Shown in pieces: positions 32,573-40,855 of a DNA stretch of 58,271 nt. The translations under genes were made by a program, and so were the position numbers. The stretch is from Bdellovibrionaceae bacterium UBA6776 (GTDB lineage Bacteria; Bdellovibrionota; Bdellovibrionia; Bdellovibrionales; UBA1609): NCBI GenBank assembly GCA_002453155.1, contig DKGG01000036.1:1-58271 (forward strand), given 5' to 3'. The notes beneath the pieces are model-generated. The model made no database searches. It was not told the origin of the DNA and saw only the letters and a list, made by a program, of their open reading frames with translations. Numbering within the stretch: position 1 is the stretch's first letter; each line of letters begins with the position of its first letter.

Positions 32573-33006
32573 AGCTCCTGCTCGGTCACAAGTTTTTTCA
32601 ACTGCTGCAAACGGGCCTCGAAGCTTTGGACCACCTGTTGATGGCGCTCCACGATTTCTTGAATGCGATTCTCAGAAAGCCGAGTCTCATTCACTTTGCT
32701 TAACAACTGAGCGGTTTTAGCATGAATGTCCCCAAATTGACCTTGGAAGCCTTCGGATTGCCGCTGCATGTGGTTTTGAATGCGTTCGAAACGCACTTTG
32801 CAAGAAGACGTTAACTCCTGGAGGCGGGATTGATTGCGCTCCACCTTTGGATCCATTTCCTTCATTTTTTTCCACAAACTCTCAATTTGGTAACTAAGAA
32901 CTCGCAAATCCTCTTTCGAAGCCAAGGCTTCCTCGGAAGCTGCAGGCTGTGAGCTTGAAAGGACCTTTTCAGATGGGAATAAATCTTTGTTCAACTCTCT
33001 CGACAT
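32503..33006 (-). CDS. Coiled-coil protein of unknown function
   Basis: After about 40 disordered residues the protein is helical and heptad-patterned nearly to its end (residues 45-167; LWKKMKEMDPKVERNQSRLQ, QEIVERHQQVVQSFEARLQQ). No signal peptide or enzyme motif is present. The start is the ATG at 33006, preceded by AAGGAG. It overlaps the lipase-like gene by 70 bp at the 3' end. Confidence 0.65.
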   Translation of the reverse strand: MSRELNKDLFPSEKVLSSSQPAASEEALASKEDLRVLSYQIESLWKKMKEMDPKVERNQSRLQELTSSCKVRFERIQNHMQRQSEGFQGQFGDIHAKTAQLLSKVNETRLSENRIQEIVERHQQVVQSFEARLQQLKKLVTEQELQLSASRAELKDALKEIARLRKL

Positions 33007-33076
33007 GGCACACTCCTTACACTCACCATCCATTTTTTCCTGGACGATCTCTTCTTTGTGATTCTATCGTTGAATT

Positions 33077-34057
33077 ATGACTTCTGTCACCCAGTTCGCC
33101 CAGCATTTAATGAGATTGGACCCCCACCGTTCACCGGCACGGCAATGTTTGTTTAATTATCTTAAACATATCATTGATCCCATTGAACCTTTCACTCCAC
33201 AGGTGATTGAGGATTTTTACAACAGAGCTCTTCACTTGGACTTCTGGAGACAAAACCACAAAGAGCTTGGGCAAAGTGTAAAAAAAGATTTGGCTTCTTA
33301 TTTTAATCAAGAACCTGAATCCAAAGATTTGGATTGGGATCACATTCGTCATGCGGATGAGATTCAAGTTTTGAACATTCACAATGAAAAGGATTTTCTA
33401 AAAATTCTTGCCGAGGATGAAAACTCAAAACTTCAATCCGGGGATCGACTCAAACTTATTCCCACGGGCAACCACCAGATTCTTTCGATGACCTTAAGCG
33501 AAGTGGGAACCTTGGAAGTCAAGCTGTACCCCTTGGTTGCCTCCATCAGCGGAGCTCGCCTGAAACCTTTGGGCCCCATCAGCCATCTTTATTACAATTC
33601 CAAAATGGAGCTGATGCCCCATGTGCGCCAAACCCTTGAGGGGTCTTTGCTCACGGTGATTTCCTTTTCTTTGGAGGAAGATGGTCTTCATGGAGTGGTT
33701 TCTCGCGGTCATGGCTTTCAAAAGTTTGAGACCTTTATCAAGAGCAAACCCAGCGACCATTATGACCTGTTCAACCAGTTGAAAAAGCTCGAACGTTTTT
33801 ACATCAACCCTCAGTCTGACCCTTACTACAGAGAGATTGTCTCTGCCCTAGAGCAATCCAGTTTGAGGTTAAAAACACCGTCTCCGATGATTCTACAAAT
33901 GGCTGAGAAAAACCTTCTCAAAGGACAATCTGCCTTGAAAAATGCCTTTCCAGGTGACAGACTCCTGAAACTCTTAGTGACCCATTTGGATTTAGGACTG
34001 CAGCAGGCAAAATATGGCAAAGCAAAATCTCATTCGACTGAACAAGTATCTGGCTGA
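33077..34057 (+). CDS. Protein of unknown function (326 aa)
   Basis: A soluble protein without signal peptide. Nothing familiar stands out: a helical N-terminal part (residues 1-85), a beta-rich centre (SGDRLKLIPTGNHQILSM, VGTLEVKLYPLVASISG), and a helical C-terminus. The 3' end overlaps the pseudouridine synthase gene by 44 bp in the same direction, so the two are probably co-transcribed and perhaps translationally coupled. Confidence 0.6.
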   Translation: MTSVTQFAQHLMRLDPHRSPARQCLFNYLKHIIDPIEPFTPQVIEDFYNRALHLDFWRQNHKELGQSVKKDLASYFNQEPESKDLDWDHIRHADEIQVLNIHNEKDFLKILAEDENSKLQSGDRLKLIPTGNHQILSMTLSEVGTLEVKLYPLVASISGARLKPLGPISHLYYNSKMELMPHVRQTLEGSLLTVISFSLEEDGLHGVVSRGHGFQKFETFIKSKPSDHYDLFNQLKKLERFYINPQSDPYYREIVSALEQSSLRLKTPSPMILQMAEKNLLKGQSALKNAFPGDRLLKLLVTHLDLGLQQAKYGKAKSHSTEQVSG

Positions 34058-34928
34058 CTCCGGACTCGCCAGCCGTCGCAAGGCGGATGGAATGATCGAG
34101 GAAGGCATCGTTCAAGTGAACGGCAAAACCGTCTTTGAATTGGGTCTTAAGGTGGATCCTGCCGTGGACCGAGTCACCGTACGCGGAAAGCCTGTGAAGC
34201 AGGAACAGCAAAAAATCTATATCATTTTTAACAAGCCCGAAAGTGTGGTCACCAGTATGGATGACCCCATGGGACGCCCGAAGGTCACAGATTTTATCAA
34301 AGGTCTTCGCCACCGCGTTTTTCCGGTGGGACGCTTGGACTGGGACACCGAGGGGCTATTGCTTTTGACCAATGACGGTGATTTTTCTCAAAGGGTTACT
34401 CACCCCAAAGGAGAAATTGCGAAAACCTATATGGTGAAATTGGACGGAAAACCCACCGACCAACAGCTTCAAAAGTTGTTGAAAGGGGTGACCATTCCTG
34501 GCGGCAAGGTGGCCGCGAAGCACGTGGAGCGAGCCAAAGTGGGAAGCTCCGCAAACTATGACTGGGTGAAGATTGTCATCACTGAGGGAAAAAACCGTCA
34601 GGTCCGCTACATGTTTCAAAAGATTGGCTACGACGTTAAAAAGTTGAAACGGACGGCCATTGGGCAATTGACCTTGGGGCCTCTTAAAAAGGGCGAATAT
34701 GCCTTTTTGGATGAGGGCGGAATTCGCAAAGTCTTTAAGCCTTCCAAGCTGATCATTTTCCGTGAAAAAGAAAAGAACGAACGCAAAGATCCAAACAGCA
34801 AGCGCTCTAAGGCTAAAGCTGCGGGGTCTCGCGGAACGGGAACCAAGCGCACCAACTCTCGCGGTGGATCCGGCAAAGCTTCTTCTTCTCGCCCCTCCGG
34901 CAAACGAAAAAGCCGCTACAGCCGCTAA
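34014..34928 (+). CDS. rRNA pseudouridine synthase of the RsuA/RluB/RluE/RluF family
   Basis: Isomerises a specific uridine of rRNA. The N-terminal S4 RNA-binding domain (IRLNKYLADSGLASRRKAD) is followed by the catalytic domain with the aspartate in PVGRLDWDTEGLLLLTNDG and the end signature EGKNRQVRYMFQKIGY. RluB (23S U2605) is the likeliest member, but RluF or RsuA cannot be excluded. The last 60 residues are a basic, Ser/Gly/Lys-rich tail that may bind RNA. It overlaps the preceding gene by 44 bp. Confidence 0.9.
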   Translation: MAKQNLIRLNKYLADSGLASRRKADGMIEEGIVQVNGKTVFELGLKVDPAVDRVTVRGKPVKQEQQKIYIIFNKPESVVTSMDDPMGRPKVTDFIKGLRHRVFPVGRLDWDTEGLLLLTNDGDFSQRVTHPKGEIAKTYMVKLDGKPTDQQLQKLLKGVTIPGGKVAAKHVERAKVGSSANYDWVKIVITEGKNRQVRYMFQKIGYDVKKLKRTAIGQLTLGPLKKGEYAFLDEGGIRKVFKPSKLIIFREKEKNERKDPNSKRSKAKAAGSRGTGTKRTNSRGGSGKASSSRPSGKRKSRYSR

Positions 34929-35001
34929 TTCCCCGCCTCTAGGGAGCCAGTGTCGCCCCGTAAGCTTTCAGAAGTTGCTCCGCCATTTCTTTTTTGAAGG
35001 C

Positions 35002-35748
35002 TCAAGGTTCCAGAGGTGTGCTGGGAACATTGTTCATGTTTTGAAAGCCCGAAGAGGAGGAGCCCTTGTTCATCTCACGCTGCTCTTTTTTGGCTTTGTC
35101 TTGCTCTTTCTTCCAATCATTATAGCGCTTTCGATAGAGGCGCATCTGCTCATTGAACTCCCGCTGGCGTTCGCGGGTTTCCATGTAAAAATCTTTGGAC
35201 TTGGCATTCAGCTCGGATTCAAAGTTTTTTCTCCGTTCACGTTGATCGCTGAAAAAATCCTTTCGCTCTTGATCCAACTCTCTATATCTTTCATTCAGAG
35301 CTTTGCGCTCCACGGACTTGGGATCAATCTGCTCGCACTTTTCTTTGGCCTTCTTCATAAAATCTTTGCGGTTGGACCGCTCTTCTTTGGTAAAATCATC
35401 TCGCAACTTTCGAACCTTCTTCTGAAAGTCGGTCCGCTTCTTGCGAATCATCTGCTGAAACTTCTGATTGTAGCGGTTGGGCTCCACAGTGGGAGAAGAC
35501 ATCAATGTTCCAATCCATGCCTTTTCGTCATTTTCCAGACGCTTTTCTTGAGGAATTTCTTCGCGCATGGACTCCAATTCCGAGCGGTCTTTGGCAAAAG
35601 AAATTTCACTGGATAAGGTCTCTTCGATCTTTTCTCGGTCCTTGTCGAAAACATCTTCTTCCTCAGTGACTTGAGACCGTGACGCACAAGACGCCAAAGC
35701 ACACAGGACCAAAGTCAGAACCCCGGATTTCAATATCTGTTTTGTCAT
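35002..35748 (-). CDS. Charged coiled-coil lipoprotein of unknown function
   Basis: The signal peptide ends in the lipobox LASC (residues 18-21). The mature protein is very rich in Lys, Arg, Asp and Glu, with recurring R/K-x-D/E-F units (KRTDFQKKVRKLRDDF, NRKDF, QERKDFFSDQRERRKNF, SKDFYMETRERQREF) every 10-20 residues, suggesting a long helix. It would be anchored in the inner or outer membrane. The 284-residue frame on the opposite strand here is a shadow. I do not recognise the family. Confidence 0.75.
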   Translation of the reverse strand: MTKQILKSGVLTLVLCALASCASRSQVTEEEDVFDKDREKIEETLSSEISFAKDRSELESMREEIPQEKRLENDEKAWIGTLMSSPTVEPNRYNQKFQQMIRKKRTDFQKKVRKLRDDFTKEERSNRKDFMKKAKEKCEQIDPKSVERKALNERYRELDQERKDFFSDQRERRKNFESELNAKSKDFYMETRERQREFNEQMRLYRKRYNDWKKEQDKAKKEQREMNKGSSSSGFQNMNNVPSTPLEP

Positions 35749-35970
35749 ATAAAAATCTTAATGAGCTTGAGGAGGGATGTAAACTCCATGGTCGAGCCTC
35801 AAGTTGGTTTCAATACCTATCAAAATCACAACGATCATTATCCATATTGAATAGAGGTGTAATTTTTCAAAGAGGGGTTGGTCTCACCGATTGTCCATAG
35901 CCCGTGCAACTCTTCACCTTATTCGCGAAACAACTTCATCGATCTTATATTTCAATTCATTGTCTATAGA

Positions 35971-36044
35971 GGCGGACACACCCTTCCTTGGGTTCTACCA
36001 GCATTTGCCTTTCGGCAAAACGCATCCTGCTTGTTGGAGGTCTG
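35971..36044 (+). repeat. Double-hairpin module copy F
   Basis: Stem TTTGCC/GGCAAA with loop TTTC at 36004-36019, preceded by ACCCTTCCTTGGGT, which can form a 4-bp stem, and followed by the conserved tail CATCCTGCTTG..GGAGGTCTG. It most resembles copy B. Long flanking inverted repeats are not clear here. Confidence 0.75.
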
Positions 36045-36090
36045 TCGCACTGGAATCCTGTCTCTCTCCAATATTAAAAATGCCTGCAAT

Positions 36091-36161
36091 CCCACACGCC
36101 CATCCATGGGCTCACAAGTCTTTGTCCTTCGGACAAATCACATCCTGTTTCCTTGAAGTTC
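36091..36161 (+). repeat. Double-hairpin module copy G
   Basis: Palindrome GCCCATCCATGGGC (36098-36111) and stem TTTGTCC/GGACAAA with loop TTC (36121-36137), then CATCCTGTTT. Flanking DNA (36056-36082 and 36165-36200) shows weak complementarity, a possible worn inverted repeat. It most resembles copy E in the other region. Confidence 0.78.
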
Positions 36162-36481
36162 TTCTCCATAAAATATGGAATTGGGAAACAAGAACGTCTA
36201 CGCAGTAGGATCGGCTTTTGAAGTTTGCTGTGGTTAACACATCATTTCGTAGTGTCTACTAAACGTTGCGGCAGGACTTTTATTTTTTAGAAAATTAATT
36301 TGACGGGTATTTTTCCATTTTTTTCTCGTGATACAGAATGTTTGAATCACTCACAGAAGCATTTCCAAACTTCCCATTAACCTCCTTGATCAATTTCTTT
36401 TTCATTCGTGAGAACCGACCTGACTGAAAATTAATCCGCTCACCAGGACAATGCTAGAAGCTAAAATTAGAAAATAAAAAC

Positions 36482-36515
36482 CCATGGTAGTGTTCCTTTA
36501 AAGAAAAGAGGACCC
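36482..36515 (+). promoter_or_regulatory. Conserved leader of the second HNH gene
   Basis: Matches 325-358 (minus strand) at 30 of 34 bases, with CCATGGTAGT at one end and the ribosome-binding site AAAGAGGA at the other. See the entry for the first copy. Confidence 0.5.
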
Positions 36516-37283
36516 ATGAGAATTCACAATGAACTTATTGAACTTCGTCAAAAAGAAAAACGAATCACTTCCGAAATCTTAAACAAACTTCAAGAAATGG
36601 AAGATGGTCGAAGATATTTGGAGCTGGGCCACCCCTCGCTTTTTGGCTATCTGGTTCGAGGACTTGGTTACTCGGAAGCCACCGCTTATCAAAGACAAGC
36701 CTGCGTTCGATTGGCCAAAGAAATTCCAGAGATCAAACAGAAAATTGATCAGGGAAGCCTTACTCTTTCAGCCGTGACCACAGCTTTTAAGCACCTTCGA
36801 AAGAAGCCGGTGGCAGAAAAAAGAAAAGTTTTAAAAATTATGGAGAACAAGTCTTCCAGAGAAATCAAAAAGATGTTTTTGGAACCCACTCCGACCCTAA
36901 AGATCAAAAAGACAGAATATGTGGACAAGGTGCATTTGAGATTGGAATTGACCCATGAACAAAACCAGAGATTGGAAAAGTTGAAAGCACTGAAGTCTCA
37001 TCAGCACAATGTGGAAAGTCTATTGGTGAACTTGATTGAAAAAGAACTCAAAGCCTATAAGAACACTGAGTTTAAGGTTTCAAAATCGAAGAATCCCCGG
37101 CAAATTTCTAAACGCCTACGAAATGATGTGTTAAAGGCTGCAGACTACAAATGCCAATATCCCGGATGCGAGTCGAAGTACTTTTTGCAGGTGGACCACA
37201 TCCTACCCGTTAGAAATGGTGGAGATCAGAGGCGTGAAAATCTTCAGGTGCTTTGCTCAAGCCACAACCACCACAAAGGCTAA
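36516..37283 (+). CDS. HNH-endonuclease-family protein (complete paralogue)
   Basis: A 255-residue protein. Residues 1-130 are helical (LGHPSLFGYLVRGLGYSEAT, QKIDQGSLTLSAVTTAF). After a middle region, residues 210-255 form an HNH nuclease domain: C213-x4-C218, VDH with H228, N242, C247-x2-H250 and H252. Such ββα-metal domains nick or cut DNA. The protein ends only three residues after the last histidine (HNHHKG), which is short for the family, so a slight truncation is possible. Its neighbours are the repeats upstream and a nested hairpin downstream. The paralogue at 1-324 is about 85 percent identical over its visible part. Its role is unknown; repeat mobility, homing or defence are possibilities. 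Confidence 0.82.
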   Translation: MRIHNELIELRQKEKRITSEILNKLQEMEDGRRYLELGHPSLFGYLVRGLGYSEATAYQRQACVRLAKEIPEIKQKIDQGSLTLSAVTTAFKHLRKKPVAEKRKVLKIMENKSSREIKKMFLEPTPTLKIKKTEYVDKVHLRLELTHEQNQRLEKLKALKSHQHNVESLLVNLIEKELKAYKNTEFKVSKSKNPRQISKRLRNDVLKAADYKCQYPGCESKYFLQVDHILPVRNGGDQRRENLQVLCSSHNHHKG

Positions 37284-37398
37284 GTACACCCACACCTTCG
37301 ATTTTGCGAGTCCTAAGCTTGAAGGCGATGAAGAACAAAGTGTCGGATTAAACTTAAGCTTAAAAAAATCGAAAAGATTGAAGAGGCATTTCCTTGAA

Positions 37399-37455
37399 CC
37401 CTTTAAAAATCAAGCTCCGCAGCGGAGCGAGGACTGGTTGAAGATTTTTAAAGGG
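37399..37455. repeat. Nested hairpin downstream of the second HNH gene
   Basis: Outer arms CCCTTTAAAAATC (37399-37411) and GATTTTTAAAGGG (37443-37455) are perfectly complementary over 13 bp. Inside lies a second perfect hairpin, GCTCCGC-A-GCGGAGC (37414-37428). It sits between the convergent ends of the HNH gene and smpB, and could terminate either one. A stretch of A/T follows only inside the stem, so it is not a classic terminator. Confidence 0.6.
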
Positions 37456-37473
37456 GTCCAGGGAATGCCATTT

Positions 37474-37929
37474 TCAATGTCTGGACTTTTTCATGGCGCG
37501 GTCCATTTCCCGCTTCGAACTCTTCGCCTTCACCGACTCCCGCTTGTCGCCCTTTTTCTTTCCCCGGCCCAATCCAATTTCGAGTTTCACGCGACCGCGT
37601 TTGAAATAAATTTTTAAAGGCACACAGCTCAAACCTTTTTCGGCAAGGGCTTGGCGAATCTGCTCCAACTCATGTTCATGCAAAAGCAACTTTCGCAAAC
37701 GTTCAGGCTCGTGATTGTTGTAGCTGCTGGCACGATATTCACTGATGTGTGCATTTTGCAGAAAGGCTTCATGACCTCGAAAAGAAACATAGGAATCCTT
37801 CAACTGCACTTGAGCATTGCGAAGAGACTTCACTTCGCTGCCGGTCAAAACCAACCCAGCTTCAAAAGTATCCACGATCTCGTAGTCAAATCGTGCTTTC
37901 TTGTTGTCCGCAATAATCTTAATTCCCAT
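37474..37929 (-). CDS. smpB: SsrA-binding protein SmpB
   Basis: SmpB binds tmRNA and brings it to stalled ribosomes (trans-translation). The sequence IIADNKKARFDYEIVDTFEAG, VLTGSEVKSLR, LLLHEHELEQI and the basic tail KKKGDKRESVKAKSSKREM are typical, with a length of 151 residues. The start at 37929 overlaps the end of rsmA by 11 bp; the frame is open nine codons further upstream. No tmRNA gene is visible in the 190 bp downstream. Confidence 0.95.
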   Translation of the reverse strand: MGIKIIADNKKARFDYEIVDTFEAGLVLTGSEVKSLRNAQVQLKDSYVSFRGHEAFLQNAHISEYRASSYNNHEPERLRKLLLHEHELEQIRQALAEKGLSCVPLKIYFKRGRVKLEIGLGRGKKKGDKRESVKAKSSKREMDRAMKKSRH

Positions 37930-38734
37930 GACCTTTAAACTTTCTAAACAGCTCAAACCACTCGCCGGGCTTCAACTCTTCTGCTCTCACTTGAGTGGAA
38001 AGGCCCATCTCTGTCAACGCCTTCTCCCAATCAAATCCACCAGAAATGCCCTTGAGACTTTTCATCAAAAATTTTCGTCGGTTCAAAAACCCGCTGCGCA
38101 CAAACTTTAAAAAAGCCAAAGACCCTTCCCCTTCAGGATTCCATTGAAAATTCAACACCCGGCTGGAAACCTTAGGCCGCGGATGAAAACAGGCCGGCCC
38201 CGCATCCACCACTTTTTTAATGTTCCATCTCATTTGGGCGACCACAGACAAAGTTCCATAGGCTTTTGTCTTTGGCACTGCCACGATCCGCTCGGCCACC
38301 TCTTTTTGAAACATCAAAGTCATGGACTGAATCCACGAAGCACCCATGCTGGAAAGCTCCATCACCAAAGGTGCCGAAATTTGATAAGGTAAGTTGCTTA
38401 CCAAATGGGTGGGTGATTTTTGATTCTCGGCCTCGCCCCAACCCCATTGAAGCGCATCCGCTTCGATCACTTCCAATTCGCGCCCCCTCCAATAAGAGGC
38501 AAAGGCTTCGTCCAATTCAATGACACGAAAATTGCTGCACGGAATCTTTACCAGGTGCTCGGTCAAAGCTCCCACACCGGGTCCAATCTCCAAAAGATTC
38601 AAATCCTCTTTCACTTTGACAGACTGAAGAATCTTTTCCACCACGTGATCCGACACCAAAAAATTTTGCCCCAAAGACCTTTTGGGCAAAGCTTTTAACT
38701 CTTCCAACCGTTTTAAAAGATCTTCTTTGTTCAC
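37919..38734 (-). CDS. rsmA: 16S rRNA dimethyladenosine transferase RsmA (KsgA)
   Basis: Dimethylates A1518 and A1519 of 16S rRNA late in 30S assembly. SAM-binding LLEIGPGVGALTEHL, the catalytic NLPYQIS, and the start RSLGQNFLVSDHVVEKI are diagnostic. The length of 271 residues is normal. It overlaps tsaD by 4 bp upstream and smpB by 11 bp downstream. Confidence 0.95.
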   Translation of the reverse strand: MNKEDLLKRLEELKALPKRSLGQNFLVSDHVVEKILQSVKVKEDLNLLEIGPGVGALTEHLVKIPCSNFRVIELDEAFASYWRGRELEVIEADALQWGWGEAENQKSPTHLVSNLPYQISAPLVMELSSMGASWIQSMTLMFQKEVAERIVAVPKTKAYGTLSVVAQMRWNIKKVVDAGPACFHPRPKVSSRVLNFQWNPEGEGSLAFLKFVRSGFLNRRKFLMKSLKGISGGFDWEKALTEMGLSTQVRAEELKPGEWFELFRKFKGHGN

Positions 38735-39783
38735 ACAAAATCCTTTTCCAAAGCACTGGAAGACGGAGTGAGAGTTTGATCACTCAACTCACCGGCAAGT
38801 CGTCTGCGAGCCCCCACAAAAGCGATCATCGCGGCATTGTCCGTACAAAACTTCATCGGTGGAATAAAAAGTTCTTTTCCATTCTCTAACGCCCACTTCA
38901 ATGCGCCGGCTCGAAGTCCTGAGTTTGCAGAAACTCCACCTGCAATGGAAACTTGGGAGATCTGAAAATCTTTTGCAGCCTTGGACAACTGGTGAATCAA
39001 AACCTCACAAACAGATTCTTGAAAAGACGCACAAAGATCCTTCACAAGAGAATCATTCAGAGGTTTTGAAAGTCCATCGATGCACCGAGCGGCTGACGCC
39101 TTCAGACCGGAAAAACTAAATTCATAACCGGGCCTGTTGATCATCGCTTTCGGAAAATCAAAAGCTTTTGGATTTCCACCTTGAGCCCTTTTGTCTACCA
39201 AAGGTCCTCCCGGAAACCCGAGCCTCAAAAGATTGGCAAACTTGTCAAAGGCCTCTCCGGCCGCATCGTCGCGGGTTCGGCCGAGCTCTTGAATTTCCAA
39301 AAAGCTTTTTACCAAATAAAGGTGAGTGTGCCCGCCACTGACCACGAGGGACAGAAAGGGGAAATTTAAGGGAACCTCATCTTCCCCATCCTCTCTCAAA
39401 AATGGAGAAAAGATATGACCATGAATGTGATTTACGCCAATCAGCTCTTTTTGAAGTCCCAAGGCTAAGGTTTTTGCGGACACCACTCCCACCAAAAGGG
39501 ACCCGAGAAGTCCTGGACGAGAGCTGACAGACAACAAGGAAATGTCTTCCCAGGGAATTCCGGACTCTTTAAGAACCCCATCCACCAAGGGAATCAAGGC
39601 TTCCAGATGCATGCGACTGGCCACTTCGGGCACCACTCCGCCAAAAGGAAGATGTCCTTTAATTTGGGAAGCCATCTTTTGCAGCAACACACGTCCATCG
39701 GAACACACCAATGCCACCGAGGTGTCGTCGCAACTGGTCTCTATTCCCAATGTGATAAAGGTCTTTTCTCCCGAAAACATCAA
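38731..39783 (-). CDS. tsaD: tRNA N6-threonylcarbamoyladenosine transferase TsaD
   Basis: TsaD, together with TsaB and TsaE, makes t6A37 in tRNAs that read ANN codons. It shows GIETSCDDTSVALV at the start, the metal-binding histidines in VNHIHGHIFS, SLVVSGGHTHL and GGVSANSGLR. The length of 350 residues is typical. It overlaps ybgF and rsmA by 4 bp each. Confidence 0.95.
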   Translation of the reverse strand: MMFSGEKTFITLGIETSCDDTSVALVCSDGRVLLQKMASQIKGHLPFGGVVPEVASRMHLEALIPLVDGVLKESGIPWEDISLLSVSSRPGLLGSLLVGVVSAKTLALGLQKELIGVNHIHGHIFSPFLREDGEDEVPLNFPFLSLVVSGGHTHLYLVKSFLEIQELGRTRDDAAGEAFDKFANLLRLGFPGGPLVDKRAQGGNPKAFDFPKAMINRPGYEFSFSGLKASAARCIDGLSKPLNDSLVKDLCASFQESVCEVLIHQLSKAAKDFQISQVSIAGGVSANSGLRAGALKWALENGKELFIPPMKFCTDNAAMIAFVGARRRLAGELSDQTLTPSSSALEKDFV

Positions 39784-40505
39784 AGGGAGTTTAGCTGCTT
39801 TTTGGCCTTTTTTGCGAGTGAAGATTTTGGAAACTTCTGGCGAACTTCTTCAAAAAAGGACTTAGACTCGTCCTTCATGCCCAATTCCAAAAAACACAAA
39901 CCAATTTGGTAGGTCGCTTCCGGATACATTTTTCCCTTAGGGTAACTCTCGCGGTACTTTTGATAGGAAACAATGGCATCTTTCCATTTCTTTTGCTTGA
40001 AGAAGTCCTCTCCCCGGTAAAAATCCTCTCGAAGTCGAGCGTTGGAGTCTTTGCCGCCCTTTTTCGCGGCAGGCTCTGCCTTTTTATCCGCTTCCACCGG
40101 TTTCTTAGAGTGGCTCTTCCCATTCTTCATTTCTTGGATTTGAGTCTCAAGGGTTTTGATGGCCTCTTCATAGGCCTGGAGCTTGGCTTCGGACTGAGCC
40201 TTTTCTTCCTGGCGAGATTTTGCCAGCTCAATCATAGAGTTTCGCAATTCTTGAACCTCATTTTCAGCCTCTTCCACCCGGCCATAAAGACTGCGAATCT
40301 GCTCGTTGCGCTCTTCTTGCTTGTAAACGGGAACCTCTGCGGGAGCTTCACTGCCCTCGGACGCTGTTTGAATTTCTTCCTGAGGTTCTGCCTGTGAAGG
40401 TGTGGTTTGGCCTTTTAAATCTTGGCGTGTTTTCAGTTTGCTCAAACATCCCGAAGTGCTCAACAACATCAAACCCATCAACAAAGAAACCACTGATTTA
40501 TTCAT
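39780..40505 (-). CDS. ybgF: Tol-Pal-associated TPR lipoprotein YbgF/CpoB-like
   Basis: CpoB (YbgF) links the Tol-Pal system to peptidoglycan synthesis at the septum. The protein has a lipobox (STSGC, about residue 20), a coiled-coil region (residues 65-120) and C-terminal tetratricopeptide repeats (EDFFKQKKWKDAIVSYQKY, AEATYQIGLCFLELG-like). CpoB of E. coli is periplasmic without lipid; here a lipoprotein form is predicted. The pal gene two places upstream supports the assignment. Confidence 0.85.
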   Translation of the reverse strand: MNKSVVSLLMGLMLLSTSGCLSKLKTRQDLKGQTTPSQAEPQEEIQTASEGSEAPAEVPVYKQEERNEQIRSLYGRVEEAENEVQELRNSMIELAKSRQEEKAQSEAKLQAYEEAIKTLETQIQEMKNGKSHSKKPVEADKKAEPAAKKGGKDSNARLREDFYRGEDFFKQKKWKDAIVSYQKYRESYPKGKMYPEATYQIGLCFLELGMKDESKSFFEEVRQKFPKSSLAKKAKKQLNSL

Positions 40506-40855
40506 TGAAAAACATCTCCTGATTTAAACTTTTCCAATCGCGACTGATTCTCCGCTCGCTCGGCCGCATGGCGGGCCTTTACAAACATTGTCTTCGCTTT
40601 TTCAAATTCATTCAACTTATAAGCCTGCTCGGCCGCACGGTAAGACCGTTCCGCCTCCAACCAAAATGCAGGACTGTATTTGGAGCCGTCCGCTTCTTGA
40701 GCGGCTCGGATGGCCTCGGATGCCAGAGTGTACTCTTCGTAAGGTGGCGGAGAAACACAGGCCGCAAGAACTGCGGCCTGAAGAACAAACAATAGAAAAG
40801 GTCCCTTCAGAATTTTACTGAAGAGGGACAAAGTTGGCGCGACGGTTTTTCGCAT
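40502..40855 (-). CDS. DUF4398-like lipoprotein
   Basis: A lipoprotein with lipobox LAAC. The mature part is a short helical region resembling DUF4398 (YTLASEAIRAAQEADGSKYSP, AERSYRAAEQAYKLNEFEKAK), often found near OmpA-like lipoproteins. The ATG at 40855 lies inside the 3' end of pal (41 bp overlap); a TTG further in, after AAGGGA, is a possible alternative start. It overlaps ybgF by 4 bp. It stands between pal and ybgF and probably has an envelope role. Confidence 0.7.
   Translation of the reverse strand: MRKTVAPTLSLFSKILKGPFLLFVLQAAVLAACVSPPPYEEYTLASEAIRAAQEADGSKYSPAFWLEAERSYRAAEQAYKLNEFEKAKTMFVKARHAAERAENQSRLEKFKSGDVFQ

Larger units (their letters stand above)
35749..36515. other. Non-coding repeat region upstream of the second HNH gene
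   Basis: This 767-bp stretch carries two copies of the double-hairpin module, F (35971-36044) and G (36091-36161), both in plus orientation, toward the HNH gene. The remainder has no convincing frame or promoter. The last 34 bp are the conserved HNH leader. Confidence 0.8.

Noticed and set aside
34762..35616. A 284-codon plus-strand frame
   Set aside because: It lies opposite a clear lipoprotein gene with signal peptide and lipobox and continues from the end of the pseudouridine synthase gene in another frame; its composition is that of a shadow.
37284..37473. tmRNA gene next to smpB
   Set aside because: No tRNA-like ends and no tag-peptide frame could be seen; the region is mostly the nested hairpin.
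37216..37617. A 133-codon frame that could extend the HNH protein by frameshift
   Set aside because: It lies in a different frame, has no HNH-family pattern after the overlap and runs into smpB; the HNH domain is complete without it.
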